DNA of 64,000 nucleotides from Actinacidiphila yanglinensis (GTDB lineage Bacteria; Actinomycetota; Actinomycetes; Streptomycetales; Streptomycetaceae), in assembly GCF_900107965.1 (NCBI RefSeq), contig NZ_FNVU01000009.1:293938-357937 (forward strand). Direction: 5' to 3'. Below are positions 1-8,430 of this stretch, piece after piece (the first letter of the stretch is position 1; every line of letters begins with the position of its first letter). Both the position numbers and the translations under genes were made by a program. The notes under the pieces are model-generated. The model was given only the letters and a program-made list of their open reading frames with translations, was not told the DNA's origin and did no database searches.

Positions 1-9
1 GCCCGACGG

Positions 10-35
10 CGTCGACCGGTGCAGGCCGGTCGACG
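10..35. terminator. Perfect 10-bp inverted repeat, terminator-like
   Basis: The arms at 10-19 and 26-35 are perfectly complementary (core GTCGACCGG / CCGGTCGAC) around a 6-nt loop. There is no U-tract, which is common for actinomycete terminators. It probably ends a transcript entering from the left of the window. An operator is possible but less likely. Confidence 0.45.
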
Positions 36-118
36 GATTGCTTGCGATGGGCCCCGAATGTGCCACCAAACTTCCCTCCATTTCGGCTTGGTGGAAACGC
101 TAGCCATCGGTGTTTCGG

Positions 119-146
119 TTGACAATGGCAAGATTTACGCTAACTT
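119..146 (+). promoter_or_regulatory. Putative promoter upstream of the ROK gene
   Basis: A TTGACA hexamer (119-124) is followed after 16 nt by TAACTT (141-146), in a short AT-richer patch of otherwise very GC-rich DNA. It points toward the ROK regulator, although the implied leader to the chosen start at 480 is long (over 300 nt). The region 150-475 is low-complexity GC-rich sequence in which I see no credible gene. Confidence 0.4.
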
Positions 147-479
147 CTGTCATAAATCGGCCCGGTCGGGCGGGTGGAGCCGGGGGAGTACCGGGTGACG
201 CGGTACCGGGGACCGTCGTGGTCGGCCGGGAGCGGTCCGCCCGGACCGCACCGCGGCGGGCACGGGCGGAGCGGGCCCGACTGCGGTGGAGCGGGCCGGA
301 CGGACGCGGGCTCGACGGAAGCGGGTCTGCCGGGAGTGGTCCGCCCCGCCCGGGCCGTACAGCCCCGACCGCAGCAGCCCGGCCCGACCGAGCGACGCCG
401 GCCCGGGGCGACCAACCGCAGCACATCGGGCCGGGCCGTACCGGCCGAGCAGGACCGACCGAGAGGGACAGGCGTACAC

Positions 480-1649
480 GTGACCGCAGCAGCCGACCGG
501 CAGCTCACCTCGCTGAGCGAACTCGCCGGGCTCGTCGCCGGCGGTGCCACCCGCCGCAGCCAACTGGCCACCGCCACCGGCCTGTCCCGCGCCGCCGTCG
601 CGCAACGCGTCGACCTGCTCATCGACCGCGGCCTGCTGGTCGAGACCGGCACGGTGGCCACCGAGCGCGGCCGCCCGCCGCTCTCGCTGCAACTCGCCTC
701 GCACGCCGCCGTGGTGTGCGCGGTCGACCTCGGCGCCACCCACGCCACCGTCGCGATCTCCGAACTCGGCGGCGCCGTACTGGCGGAGACCACCGAGGAC
801 CTGGACATCAACGACGGCCCCGAGGCCGTACTGACCGCGCTGGACGCCCAGATCGGGCGGCTGCTCGACAGCGCCGGCCACCCCGCGGAGCACGTCCGCG
901 CCATCAGCATCGGCGTGCCGGGCCCGGTCGAGGCGAGCACCGGCACCGTGGTCCGACCGCCCATCATGCGCGGCTGGGACGGCTACCGGGTGCCCGGGTT
1001 CTTCGCGGGCCGGCGGAGCGCGCCCGTCCTGGTGGACAACGACGTCAACATGATGGCGCTCGGCGAGTACGGCCACCGGCCCGCCACCGCCCACCTGCTG
1101 TACGTCAAGGTCGGCACCGGGATCGGCTGCGGCATCGTCTCCGGCGGCGTGGTCCACCGCGGCGCGACCGGCGCGGCCGGCGACATCGGGCACATCGCGG
1201 TACCCGGCCACGACGACGTGCTGTGCCACTGCGGCAACACGGGCTGCGTCGAGGCGGTGGCGTCCGGGGCCGCGGTCGCCGCCCGGCTCCGCGCGGCCGG
1301 CGTGCCCGCCGAGCACGCCGCCGACGTGGTGCGCCTGGTCGCCGCGGGCGACCCGCTGGCCCGCCGCCAGGTCCGGCTCGCCGCCCAGCGGATCGGCGAC
1401 GTCCTCGCGTCCCTGGTCAGCTTCTACAACCCCGACACCATCGTGCTCGGCGGTTCCATCGCCTCCCTCCACGACGACCTGCTCGCGGACATCCGGGCCG
1501 CCGTCTACCGCCGCGCGCTGCCGCTGGCGACCCGCACCGTGGCCATCGAGACCACCCTGCTGGGCCGGCGCGCGGGCATCGAGGGCGCGCGCCGGCTCGC
1601 GGTCCAGCACCTGCTCTCCCCGGCGGGCATCGCGCGCTTCATCGGCTGA
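480..1649 (+). CDS. ROK family transcriptional regulator / sugar kinase-like protein
   Basis: The 389-residue protein has an N-terminal winged helix-turn-helix (about residues 8-65, with TRRSQLATATGLSRAAVAQR) followed by a ROK ATPase-fold domain. The phosphate-binding start is AVDLGATHATVA, and the ROK zinc motif CHCGNTGCVEA is intact near residue 245. ROK repressors of this shape bind operator DNA and respond to a sugar or sugar phosphate. The GTG at 480 was chosen because a GAGAGGG precedes it and because the upstream in-frame extension is arginine/proline/glycine-rich and unlike the family. Its target is probably a sugar gene set to the left, outside the window. The kinase activity is uncertain. 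Confidence 0.85.
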   Translation: MTAAADRQLTSLSELAGLVAGGATRRSQLATATGLSRAAVAQRVDLLIDRGLLVETGTVATERGRPPLSLQLASHAAVVCAVDLGATHATVAISELGGAVLAETTEDLDINDGPEAVLTALDAQIGRLLDSAGHPAEHVRAISIGVPGPVEASTGTVVRPPIMRGWDGYRVPGFFAGRRSAPVLVDNDVNMMALGEYGHRPATAHLLYVKVGTGIGCGIVSGGVVHRGATGAAGDIGHIAVPGHDDVLCHCGNTGCVEAVASGAAVAARLRAAGVPAEHAADVVRLVAAGDPLARRQVRLAAQRIGDVLASLVSFYNPDTIVLGGSIASLHDDLLADIRAAVYRRALPLATRTVAIETTLLGRRAGIEGARRLAVQHLLSPAGIARFIG

Positions 1650-1835
1650 ACGACCGGCTTGCCGCCGGCCGCGGCCAACTCCCCCGGCGGATAAGCGGAA
1701 TCCGGTCGACGTGCCGTCAAAACCGCGCGCAGGGGGCCGAAGCGGACGCGTACGGGCCGGTGGACGCGGGTTGACAGGACCGCGGGTTTGGCCGAATCGG
1801 CGTCCTCGGGACGGCCGGACGGGCATCCTGGTGGC

Positions 1836-2954
1836 ATGAAGGCGAACGGCGACGCGCAGGAGGAAGTGACCGGGCCCGGAGGGCCGCGGTCGACCGCACC
1901 CCCGTCACCGGTCGCGGCGGTGCTGGCCGCACCCGCGGACGTGGAGACCTGGAAGGCCCGCAAGGCCTACCCGTCCACGCTCTTCGCCGGCGGACCCGTT
2001 TTCGGCATCGCCGGCGAACGGGCCGACGGTGGCTGGATGTTGCGCCCCGGCTTCACCGGCCTCGCGCCCCAGGACGCGCGCGACGCGCTCGGCGCCCACT
2101 TCCGCGCCCGCGCCGAGCGGAGCGCCGCGGAAGGGGACGAGACCGGCCGCGCGCGGTTCACCGCCGCGGCCGAACGCCTCGACTGGGAACGCCTCGACGA
2201 GGTGACGGTCGCCGGCGAGCGCTACCGTGTGGTCCGCGCCGAGCGCTTCATCCGGATGGGTCCCGACGGACCCGAACCGCCCCGCGCCACCGACCCGGAC
2301 CGGACCGACTCCGCGCAGCCGGCGCTCGACCCGGCGGCGGGCCTGGTCATCGCCTCCGGCAGCGACGCGGCGCTGTCGCCCGGCGTGCTGCGGGTCGAAC
2401 TCCTCACCGCCCTGCGGAAGAACGGCACCGTGCCCCGCGACGTCCGCGAGGACTCCCACGCCGCCACTCGCACCCATCCCGGCGGCGTGCTGCTCCCCGC
2501 CACCTTCATGGCCGCCGAGCGCGAGGGCGGCCGCTGGCGTCCTCAGTCCACCGGAACCGCCGCGACCCCCCGTGATGCGCGGGACGGGCTGGCGGTGCAG
2601 CTGCGCGTGATGGTGCCGTGGCAGCGCGAACTCACCGACGACGAGCACGAGCTCTACAAGCGGGCCGCCGACCACCTCGACACCGAGCAGTGCGACGAAC
2701 TCGACGTCGCCGGGCGGCACTTCCGCATCATTCGGGTCGAGCGCCTGATCCGGATCGGCCCCGACGGGCCCGAGGGCCCGCGGCGTTCCGACGCCGACCC
2801 CGTCCCGCCCGCCATGGTCCAGGAGCGCCAACTCCGCGAGCAGGAGCCGGTCCGGGACGAGGAGGAGGGCGAAGCCGAGGAGAGCACGCGGAAGTTCATG
2901 GCCCTGCTCGACGAGGAGCGGCGCCGCCGCGAGCGCCAGCGCGAGCACCGCTGA
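1836..2954 (+). CDS. DUF5954 family protein
   Basis: A 372-residue soluble protein with no signal peptide or membrane segment. It resembles the Streptomyces DUF5954 family, whose function is unknown. It contains two homologous halves: RYRVVRAERFIRMGPDGPE in the first half and HFRIIRVERLIRIGPDGPE in the second, each followed by PR and a short acidic stretch. The C-terminus (last 50 residues) is strongly charged, rich in Glu and Arg, and probably helical. The ATG at 1836 was preferred over an upstream in-frame codon. It converges on the Ada/AlkA gene with a 36-bp gap. Confidence 0.75.
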   Translation: MKANGDAQEEVTGPGGPRSTAPPSPVAAVLAAPADVETWKARKAYPSTLFAGGPVFGIAGERADGGWMLRPGFTGLAPQDARDALGAHFRARAERSAAEGDETGRARFTAAAERLDWERLDEVTVAGERYRVVRAERFIRMGPDGPEPPRATDPDRTDSAQPALDPAAGLVIASGSDAALSPGVLRVELLTALRKNGTVPRDVREDSHAATRTHPGGVLLPATFMAAEREGGRWRPQSTGTAATPRDARDGLAVQLRVMVPWQRELTDDEHELYKRAADHLDTEQCDELDVAGRHFRIIRVERLIRIGPDGPEGPRRSDADPVPPAMVQERQLREQEPVRDEEEGEAEESTRKFMALLDEERRRRERQREHR

Positions 2955-2990
2955 GGCCCCGCCGCTGAGGTCCGGGCCGCCCGCCCCCGG

Positions 2991-4448
2991 TCAGGCCGTG
3001 GGCAGCGGGACCCGCGGCTCCCGCGTGCGCCGCGCGTGCCAGCGGTGGTGCGTCGCGTACGAGCTCCACGGACGCCAGCCGGCCGCCCCCGCCGCCCGCG
3101 GGTCCAGCAGCACGTCCGGGTCACCCAGCGCGCGCATCCGCACGTATCCCGCCGTCCGCGGGCGCACCCCGGGCAGCGCCAGCAGGGCCCGCTCGGCCTC
3201 GTCGCGGTCCGCGCCCGGGTCCAGCCGCAGCGCCCCCGACACCAGGGCGCGGCACACCTCGCGCACCGCGGCGCGCCGCTCGCCCGGCACGTCCACCGCC
3301 GCCAGGTCCGCGTCCATCAGGTCGCCCGGCCGCGGGAACAGCAGCGTGAGGCCGCCGCTGGGCACCGCGAGCGCCCGGCCGTACGCCGCCGCCAGTGCGT
3401 CGGCGGCCCGCCGGGCGCGGGCCGCCGGCAGCCCCTCGGCCAGCACCGTGCGCACCGCCAGCTCCTCCGGGTCGGCCGCGCCCGGCGACCGCACCCCGGG
3501 GCGGCGCGCCACCAGCGGCGCCAGCTCCACGTCGCCGGAGAGCCGCTCGACCACCGCGTACGGGTCCGCGTCCAGATCGAACAGCCGCCGCATCCGCTGG
3601 GTCGCCGTGGTCAGGTCCCGCAGGTCCTCCAGATGCAGCCGGCACCCCAACCACCGCCCGGCGCCGCCTCGTTCGGCCACCTCCGCGACGCCCGCGCCGT
3701 GCGGCAGCCGCAGTGTCCGCCGGAAGGTGCGGCCGCCGCCGTCCGTGGCCACGACCTCCTCGACCCCCTCGACCGTCCGCGCCGCCAGGTAGTCGAAGAC
3801 CTGCGCGCTGTCGTAGGCCCCCCGGTAAGCGAGCCGCAGCGGTACTCCCGCCGCGCCGTCGGGGCCCAGCCCGCCGGCCCGGCCGGAGCCGCCGCGGGCC
3901 GATCGCAACTGGGTCGGGGTGGCCGCGTAGATCTCCCGCATCGTCTCGTTGAACTGCCGCACGCTCGCGAACCCGGCCGCGAAGGCGATCTCCGCGGCCT
4001 GCAGCGACGTCGTCTGGAGCAGCACCCGCGCGGTGTGCCCGCGCTGCGCCCTGGCCAGGGCGATGGGGCCCGCGCCCAGCTCGGCGTTGAGCTGGCGCTG
4101 TACCTGGCGCGCGCTGTATCCCAGCCGCGCGGCCAGCCCGGCCACGCCTTCCCGGTCCACCACGCCGTCGCCGATCAGGCGCACCGCGCGGCCCACGACG
4201 TCGGCGCGGGCGTTCCAGTCCGCCGAGCCCGGCACCGCGTCCGGGCGGCACCGCCGGCAGGCCCGGTAGCCGGCGGACTGCGCGGCCGCGGCCGTCGCGA
4301 AGAAGGTGACGTTCTCGCGTTTCGGGGTGACCGCGGGGCAGCTCGGGCGGCAGTAGATTCCCGTGGTCGACACCGCGAAGAAGAAGGTTCCGTCGAAGCG
4401 GGCGTCTCTGCTGCGCACGGCTTCGTAGCGGCTGTCTTCCGTGGTCAT
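2991..4448 (-). CDS. Ada/AlkA fusion: methylphosphotriester-binding regulator and 3-methyladenine DNA glycosylase
   Basis: A 485-residue protein combining adaptive-response functions. Residues 1-75 form an Ada zinc domain with the four Cys at 33, 37, 64 and 67 (IYCRPSCPAV, YRACRRCRPD), the spacing seen in Ada, where the first Cys accepts methyl groups from DNA phosphotriesters. Residues about 85-185 are an AraC-type helix-turn-helix pair. The rest is AlkA-like: an N-terminal AlkA domain (LRLAYRGAYDSAQVFDYLAA) and an HhH-GPD glycosylase core (LLALPGVRPRTAGYVRMRAL, then GDPDVLLDP with the likely catalytic Asp). No suicide methyltransferase domain for O6-methylguanine is present. Such fusions excise alkylated bases and regulate themselves. 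The ATG at 4448 starts the Ada domain at its normal position. Confidence 0.9.
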   Translation of the reverse strand: MTTEDSRYEAVRSRDARFDGTFFFAVSTTGIYCRPSCPAVTPKRENVTFFATAAAAQSAGYRACRRCRPDAVPGSADWNARADVVGRAVRLIGDGVVDREGVAGLAARLGYSARQVQRQLNAELGAGPIALARAQRGHTARVLLQTTSLQAAEIAFAAGFASVRQFNETMREIYAATPTQLRSARGGSGRAGGLGPDGAAGVPLRLAYRGAYDSAQVFDYLAARTVEGVEEVVATDGGGRTFRRTLRLPHGAGVAEVAERGGAGRWLGCRLHLEDLRDLTTATQRMRRLFDLDADPYAVVERLSGDVELAPLVARRPGVRSPGAADPEELAVRTVLAEGLPAARARRAADALAAAYGRALAVPSGGLTLLFPRPGDLMDADLAAVDVPGERRAAVREVCRALVSGALRLDPGADRDEAERALLALPGVRPRTAGYVRMRALGDPDVLLDPRAAGAAGWRPWSSYATHHRWHARRTREPRVPLPTA

Positions 4449-4570
4449 GGGGCCCAGTATCCCCGGGGCACCCGGACCCGTCCGGCACTTTTCGGACATC
4501 GGGGTGCCCCTGACCCGCCCGGCTGCCCCGTCCTGCCCGGTTGAGGGACCACCCCCCGGTGGTGGGCTCG

Positions 4571-4654
4571 TCGCGCAGTTCCCCGCGCCCTGGTTTGTGC
4601 GGGTCCCTCCGCGAAAAGAGGGCCACCAACCAAGGGGCGCGGGGAACCGCGCGA
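4571..4654. repeat. Dispersed intergenic inverted repeat, copy 1
   Basis: The arms 4571-4590 and 4635-4654 match at 19 of 20 positions when one is reverse-complemented (core CGCGCAGTTCCCCGCGCCC), with a 44-nt loop containing a CCTCCGCGAAAAGAGGG segment. Related sequence occurs at about 35,684-35,830 and, more diverged, at about 58,330-58,545. It fills most of the 314-bp gap between the Ada/AlkA gene and the next gene, where no coding sequence is seen. It is probably a structured intergenic element, perhaps acting as a transcription terminator. Confidence 0.6.
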
Positions 4655-4762
4655 GCAACCGGCCACCGACAGGTGGTCCCGGAACGGCGGAAGGTACCCC
4701 CCGGGGGAACCCCACCACCGGGAGATGGTCCCTCGACCGGGCAGAAGGGGGGATTCGGGGGG

Positions 4763-5185
4763 TCAGGAGCGCCGAATTGCGCGGGGCCCGGTGAACGCCG
4801 CGCCCACCGCGGCCACGCGGGAGCGCAACCCACGATCCGCGGTGACGACGAGGCAGGGGCGGTCCGGGTCGGCCGAGCGCGCCGCGCGGGCCACTTCGGC
4901 GATCAGATCGTCCCCGCTGCCGGGAGCGGACGCGACGGTCACGTCCGGGAGCGGGTCGACCCCGCGCGCGGCGCCCTCCACGACGAGGACGATCTCCAGC
5001 GGGACGCCCACCGCCCAGGGCGGCACGCCGGCGTCGGAGGGCAGGCCGGCCCCGGCGTACGGCACGAGCGCGTCGCGCAGGCGCTCCGCGGCCGCACGCC
5101 GGTCACGCCACCAGCCGTCGGGCACGGAACCGACCACGTTCGCGCCGTCGACGACGAGCAGGGGTCGTACGGTCGGCTCCGGCAT
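4763..5185 (-). CDS. PIN/NYN-like domain protein, putative nuclease
   Basis: A 140-residue protein. It opens with LLVVDGANVVGSVPDGWWRDR, the first-strand Asp motif of NYN/YacP-like PIN-fold nucleases. It then has GSGDDLIAEVARAARSADPD and CLVVTADRGLRSRV, giving the further acidic residues expected of a metal-dependent RNase fold. Relatives in Streptomyces are often labelled NTP pyrophosphohydrolase, which I think is a carried-over name. The ATG at 5185 puts the PIN motif close to the N-terminus. The substrate is unknown. Confidence 0.65.
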   Translation of the reverse strand: MPEPTVRPLLVVDGANVVGSVPDGWWRDRRAAAERLRDALVPYAGAGLPSDAGVPPWAVGVPLEIVLVVEGAARGVDPLPDVTVASAPGSGDDLIAEVARAARSADPDRPCLVVTADRGLRSRVAAVGAAFTGPRAIRRS

Positions 5186-5245
5186 CCGGGCTCCCGCCAC
5201 TCGACGACTGGTCGGCTCACCCTCGCACACGCCGTGCGGCTCACC

Positions 5246-5461
5246 TCAGGTGAGCGGGGGCGCCGCGGGTTCCGGCTGGGGCGTCGGCGGGATGGGGTCC
5301 GGCGCCGGGGACGGGGGTGTGGGTTCCGGGCCCGGCGGTGTCGGCACCGGATTCGGCCCCGGCCCGGGCACGGGATGCGGGGCGGGAACCGGCGTCGGGT
5401 CGGGGCCGGGCGCCGGGTCGCCGGGACGCGGAGGTGTGGGAGTGGGATACGGCTCGGTCAT
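5246..5461 (-). CDS. Small proline-rich protein
   Basis: A 71-residue protein made almost entirely of Pro-Xaa repeats (PTPTPPRPGDPAPGPDPTP and similar), with no signal peptide or membrane segment. A GGAGG ribosome-binding site sits at a good distance upstream of the ATG at 5461, which is the main reason to call it. The composition may reflect a spacer-like or disordered protein. It lies between the PIN-like gene (same strand, 60-bp gap) and a divergent gene. The function is unknown, and it may not be expressed. Confidence 0.5.
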   Translation of the reverse strand: MTEPYPTPTPPRPGDPAPGPDPTPVPAPHPVPGPGPNPVPTPPGPEPTPPSPAPDPIPPTPQPEPAAPPLT

Positions 5462-5652
5462 CAGGTCCTCCCAGGTCGCTGGTACGCGGGCACGCGGAGA
5501 CGCCCCGCCCTTGACGCCCACTCGCTTACCCGATGCCCGCCCGCACATGCGGCTTCCGTCCCGTGCGGGTGAACCCGGCGAAGATCGGCAACCGTGCCCG
5601 CACCCGCCATGTCCCTCCGGTCAACCGAATCCCGCGGAAAGGAGCCGAATCC

Positions 5653-6042
5653 GTGCCCATGAACCGCGAAACCCCTGGACAGCGCCTCGGCGGTGCCGAC
5701 GGACCGGGCCACGGTCTCGTGCACGTCGTGATCACCGCCCGCGACGAGAGCAGCGCCTACCGTGTCTTCGACGCGCTGGTGGAGCGGTTCCCCGGGGTCG
5801 AGCCGCCCGACCCGTGGCCCGCCCGCCCCGGCCTGGTCGCGCTGAGCATGTTCGCCCAGACCCTCGGCGTCACCACGAGCTCCCCGTCCCCACCCATGCC
5901 CCCGCCCCTGCCGGTCTCCTCCTCCCTGCCGACTTCCCCGTCCCTGCCCCGCACACCTCGCCAGCGATCGGGTGATAATAGCGACAATGACCTGAATCGC
6001 GGCAACCACGGCAATCACGGCACATCCAGCGGAAGACGATGA
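5653..6042 (+). CDS. Small hypothetical protein with a disordered tail
   Basis: A 129-residue protein. Residues about 18-75 look folded (HGLVHVVITARDESSAYRVF, then DALVERFPGVEPPDPWP) and could be a small alpha/beta domain. The rest is Ser/Pro-rich and then Asn/Gly/Arg-rich, suggesting disorder. GTG 5653 was chosen because GGAAAGGAG ends 8 nt upstream; ATG 5659 is the alternative. It ends 65 bp before the SpoIIE-type phosphatase gene on the same strand. I do not recognise the family. Confidence 0.5.
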   Translation: MPMNRETPGQRLGGADGPGHGLVHVVITARDESSAYRVFDALVERFPGVEPPDPWPARPGLVALSMFAQTLGVTTSSPSPPMPPPLPVSSSLPTSPSLPRTPRQRSGDNSDNDLNRGNHGNHGTSSGRR

Positions 6043-6107
6043 GAACGGCCTGACAGTTCTGCCCGCGCCCATGGTCACCAGCCGCAGATCCGACCCGGAG
6101 CAGTTGG

Positions 6108-8417
6108 ATGACAGCTCGCAAGCCCCCCGTCCGCACTCGCTACGACCCCCGCATCGGCCCCTCGACGTCCGGCCGCCGCGCCTCCCCGGCGATCCGTCCG
6201 GAGGACCGGCTGGCCATGAACGGCATGGGCAGCTTCGACTGGGACCTCGACCAGGGCATCTTCGACCTGGACGAGGCGGGCCTGCAGGTCTTCGACCTGC
6301 GCCCCGAGGAGTTCAACCGCAGCCCCGACGCGCTCGTGCTGCGCATCACCCCCGAGGAGGGCGACCGGATCGATCGCGAGCTGCGCCGCGCCGTGCAGTC
6401 CGGGCGCCGCAGCTACGGCGGCTACTTCCAGGTCACCCGCCGCGACGGCGTCAAGCAGTGGACCCACACCCAGGGCACCATCCTGCGCGACGACCAGGGC
6501 TACGCCCACCGCGTCGTCGGCATCATCAGGGACGCCACCGACGAGCTCACCCACTCCCCGCCCGCCGACATCTCCTTCGTCCCCGCCGGAGACGGCGGAG
6601 GCGCCGGCGCGGACGCCGCTGCCGGGGCCGCGTCCGCCGTCGGGCCCGGCCCGCCGAGCCGCCGGTTCTCCTCTGTCGTCGGCCGCACCACCGAGGCCCT
6701 GTCGCACGCCGTCACCGTCGACGACGTCATCGCCGTCCTGACCGGCGCCGGCGGCGTCGAGCGGTTCGGGGCGGACGGGCTCACGCTGTCCCTCGTCGAC
6801 GGCGCCACCATGAAGTTCGTCGCCTCCAGCGGTGATCTGCTGCTCGACGTGCCGCCGTTCGAGCCGGTGCGCCTGATCGAGTCGCTGCCGCTCGCCGACT
6901 CGGTGCTGACCCAGCAGCCCCGCTTCTTCGGCGACACCGACGAGCTCGGCCGGCGCTTCCCGCTGGCCCGCCCGTTCGCGGACCGGATCGGGATGGACGC
7001 GTGCGCCTTCCTCCCGCTGATCGCCCAGGCGCGCGCGCTCGGCGGCCTCGCCCTGTTCTACCGCGACCGCAACTCCTTCAGCCGCGAGGACCGCGAGCTG
7101 TGCGTCGCGCTGGCCGGCATCCTCGCCCAGTCGCTCCAGCGCGCCATCCTCTTCGACCAGGAACGCGAGTTCGCGACCGGGCTCCAGTCCGCGATGCTGC
7201 CCCGGCGCCTTCCGCGCTTCGAGGGTGCCGAGATCGCGGTGCGCTACCACGCCGCCTCCAGCGGCCGCGAGGTCGGCGGCGACTGGTACGACGTCGTCGC
7301 CCTGCCGCAGGGCCGGGTCGGCCTGGTGGTCGGCGACGTCCAGGGCCACGACACGCACGCCGCCGCCGTGATGGGCCAGCTGCGCATCGCGCTGCGCGCG
7401 TACGCCGCCGAGGGCCATCCGCCCTCCACCGTGCTCGCCCGCGCCTCCCGCTTCCTCGCCGAACTCGACACCGAGCGCTTCGCCACCTGCGCCTACGCGC
7501 AGGTCGACCTCGCCACCGGCGCCCTGTGGACCGCCCGCGCCGGCCACCTCGGCCCGCTGATCCGGCACACCGACGGCCGTACCGGCTGGCCGAACGTGCG
7601 CGGCGGCCTGCCGCTGGGCCTGGCCACCTCGCTCGACATCCAGGAGTTCCCCGAGACCCGGCTCGACCTGGTCCCCGGCGAGACCCTGGTGTTCTGCACC
7701 GACGGCCTGGTCGAGGAGCGCGCCGGCGACATCACCATCGGCATGGAAGCGCTTGCCGAGGCCGTGCACACCGGCCCGCAACGCGCGGAGGAACTCGCCG
7801 ACCACCTCGCGGACACGCTCTGGCAGCGCTGGGGTTCGAGCGACGACGTCGCGCTGCTCATCCTGCGGCGTTCCCCGGACCCCGGCACCACCCGCGCCCC
7901 GCGCATCCACCAGTACGTCCACCAGGCCGACCCCGAGGGGCTGGCCGAGGCCCGGCTCGCACTGCGCCAGGCCCTCACCGCCTGGCACATGGCCGAGCTC
8001 GCCGACGACATCGAGGTCGCGGCCGGCGAACTCCTGGTCAACGTCCTGCTGCACACGGAGGGCGGCGCCGTCCTCACGCTGGAGGTGCTGCCCGAGCCCG
8101 TCCGCCGGGTCCGGCTCTCCGTGCAGGACCGCTCCAGCGTCTGGCCCCGCCGCCGCAGCCCCGGCGAGGCGGCCACCTCCGGTCGCGGCCTGCTGATGAT
8201 CGACGCGCTCTCGGAGACCTGGGGCGTGGAACCGCGCGGCGACGGCAAGGCGGTGTGGTGCGAGTTCGGCCCCGAGGAGAGCGAGGCAGGTCCCGACGGG
8301 CACCAGGAGCAGGCGGACGACCGGGACGGCCCCGAAGAGCGCAGCGATCCCGCGGGACCCGCCGGGCCCGCCCCGAAGGGCGAACCCGGCAGGGTCGGCG
8401 GCGCGTTCACCGCCTGA
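6108..8417 (+). CDS. PAS-GAF-SpoIIE phosphatase with HATPase domain
   Basis: A 769-residue cytoplasmic signalling protein. Domains in order: PAS (about 36-147), a Gly/Ala linker, GAF (about 190-345), PP2C/SpoIIE phosphatase (about 370-588) and a histidine-kinase-like ATPase (about 615-725). Phosphatase metal-binding motifs are present: EVGGDWYD, VVGDVQGHD, FCTDGLVEER and SSDDVALL. The ATPase N-box GELLVNVLLHTEGG is visible. Such proteins dephosphorylate anti-anti-sigma factors, and the ATPase may act as a paired anti-sigma kinase. The start has GGAG 7 nt upstream. The C-terminal 40 residues are charged and disordered. Confidence 0.88.
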   Translation: MTARKPPVRTRYDPRIGPSTSGRRASPAIRPEDRLAMNGMGSFDWDLDQGIFDLDEAGLQVFDLRPEEFNRSPDALVLRITPEEGDRIDRELRRAVQSGRRSYGGYFQVTRRDGVKQWTHTQGTILRDDQGYAHRVVGIIRDATDELTHSPPADISFVPAGDGGGAGADAAAGAASAVGPGPPSRRFSSVVGRTTEALSHAVTVDDVIAVLTGAGGVERFGADGLTLSLVDGATMKFVASSGDLLLDVPPFEPVRLIESLPLADSVLTQQPRFFGDTDELGRRFPLARPFADRIGMDACAFLPLIAQARALGGLALFYRDRNSFSREDRELCVALAGILAQSLQRAILFDQEREFATGLQSAMLPRRLPRFEGAEIAVRYHAASSGREVGGDWYDVVALPQGRVGLVVGDVQGHDTHAAAVMGQLRIALRAYAAEGHPPSTVLARASRFLAELDTERFATCAYAQVDLATGALWTARAGHLGPLIRHTDGRTGWPNVRGGLPLGLATSLDIQEFPETRLDLVPGETLVFCTDGLVEERAGDITIGMEALAEAVHTGPQRAEELADHLADTLWQRWGSSDDVALLILRRSPDPGTTRAPRIHQYVHQADPEGLAEARLALRQALTAWHMAELADDIEVAAGELLVNVLLHTEGGAVLTLEVLPEPVRRVRLSVQDRSSVWPRRRSPGEAATSGRGLLMIDALSETWGVEPRGDGKAVWCEFGPEESEAGPDGHQEQADDRDGPEERSDPAGPAGPAPKGEPGRVGGAFTA

Positions 8418-8430
8418 CGGCGGCCGGCGC

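Noticed and set aside
100..479. Longer start for the ROK regulator at 110 or 174
   Set aside because: The added residues are Arg/Pro/Gly-rich with no counterpart in ROK proteins, and GTG 480 places the helix-turn-helix at its normal position.
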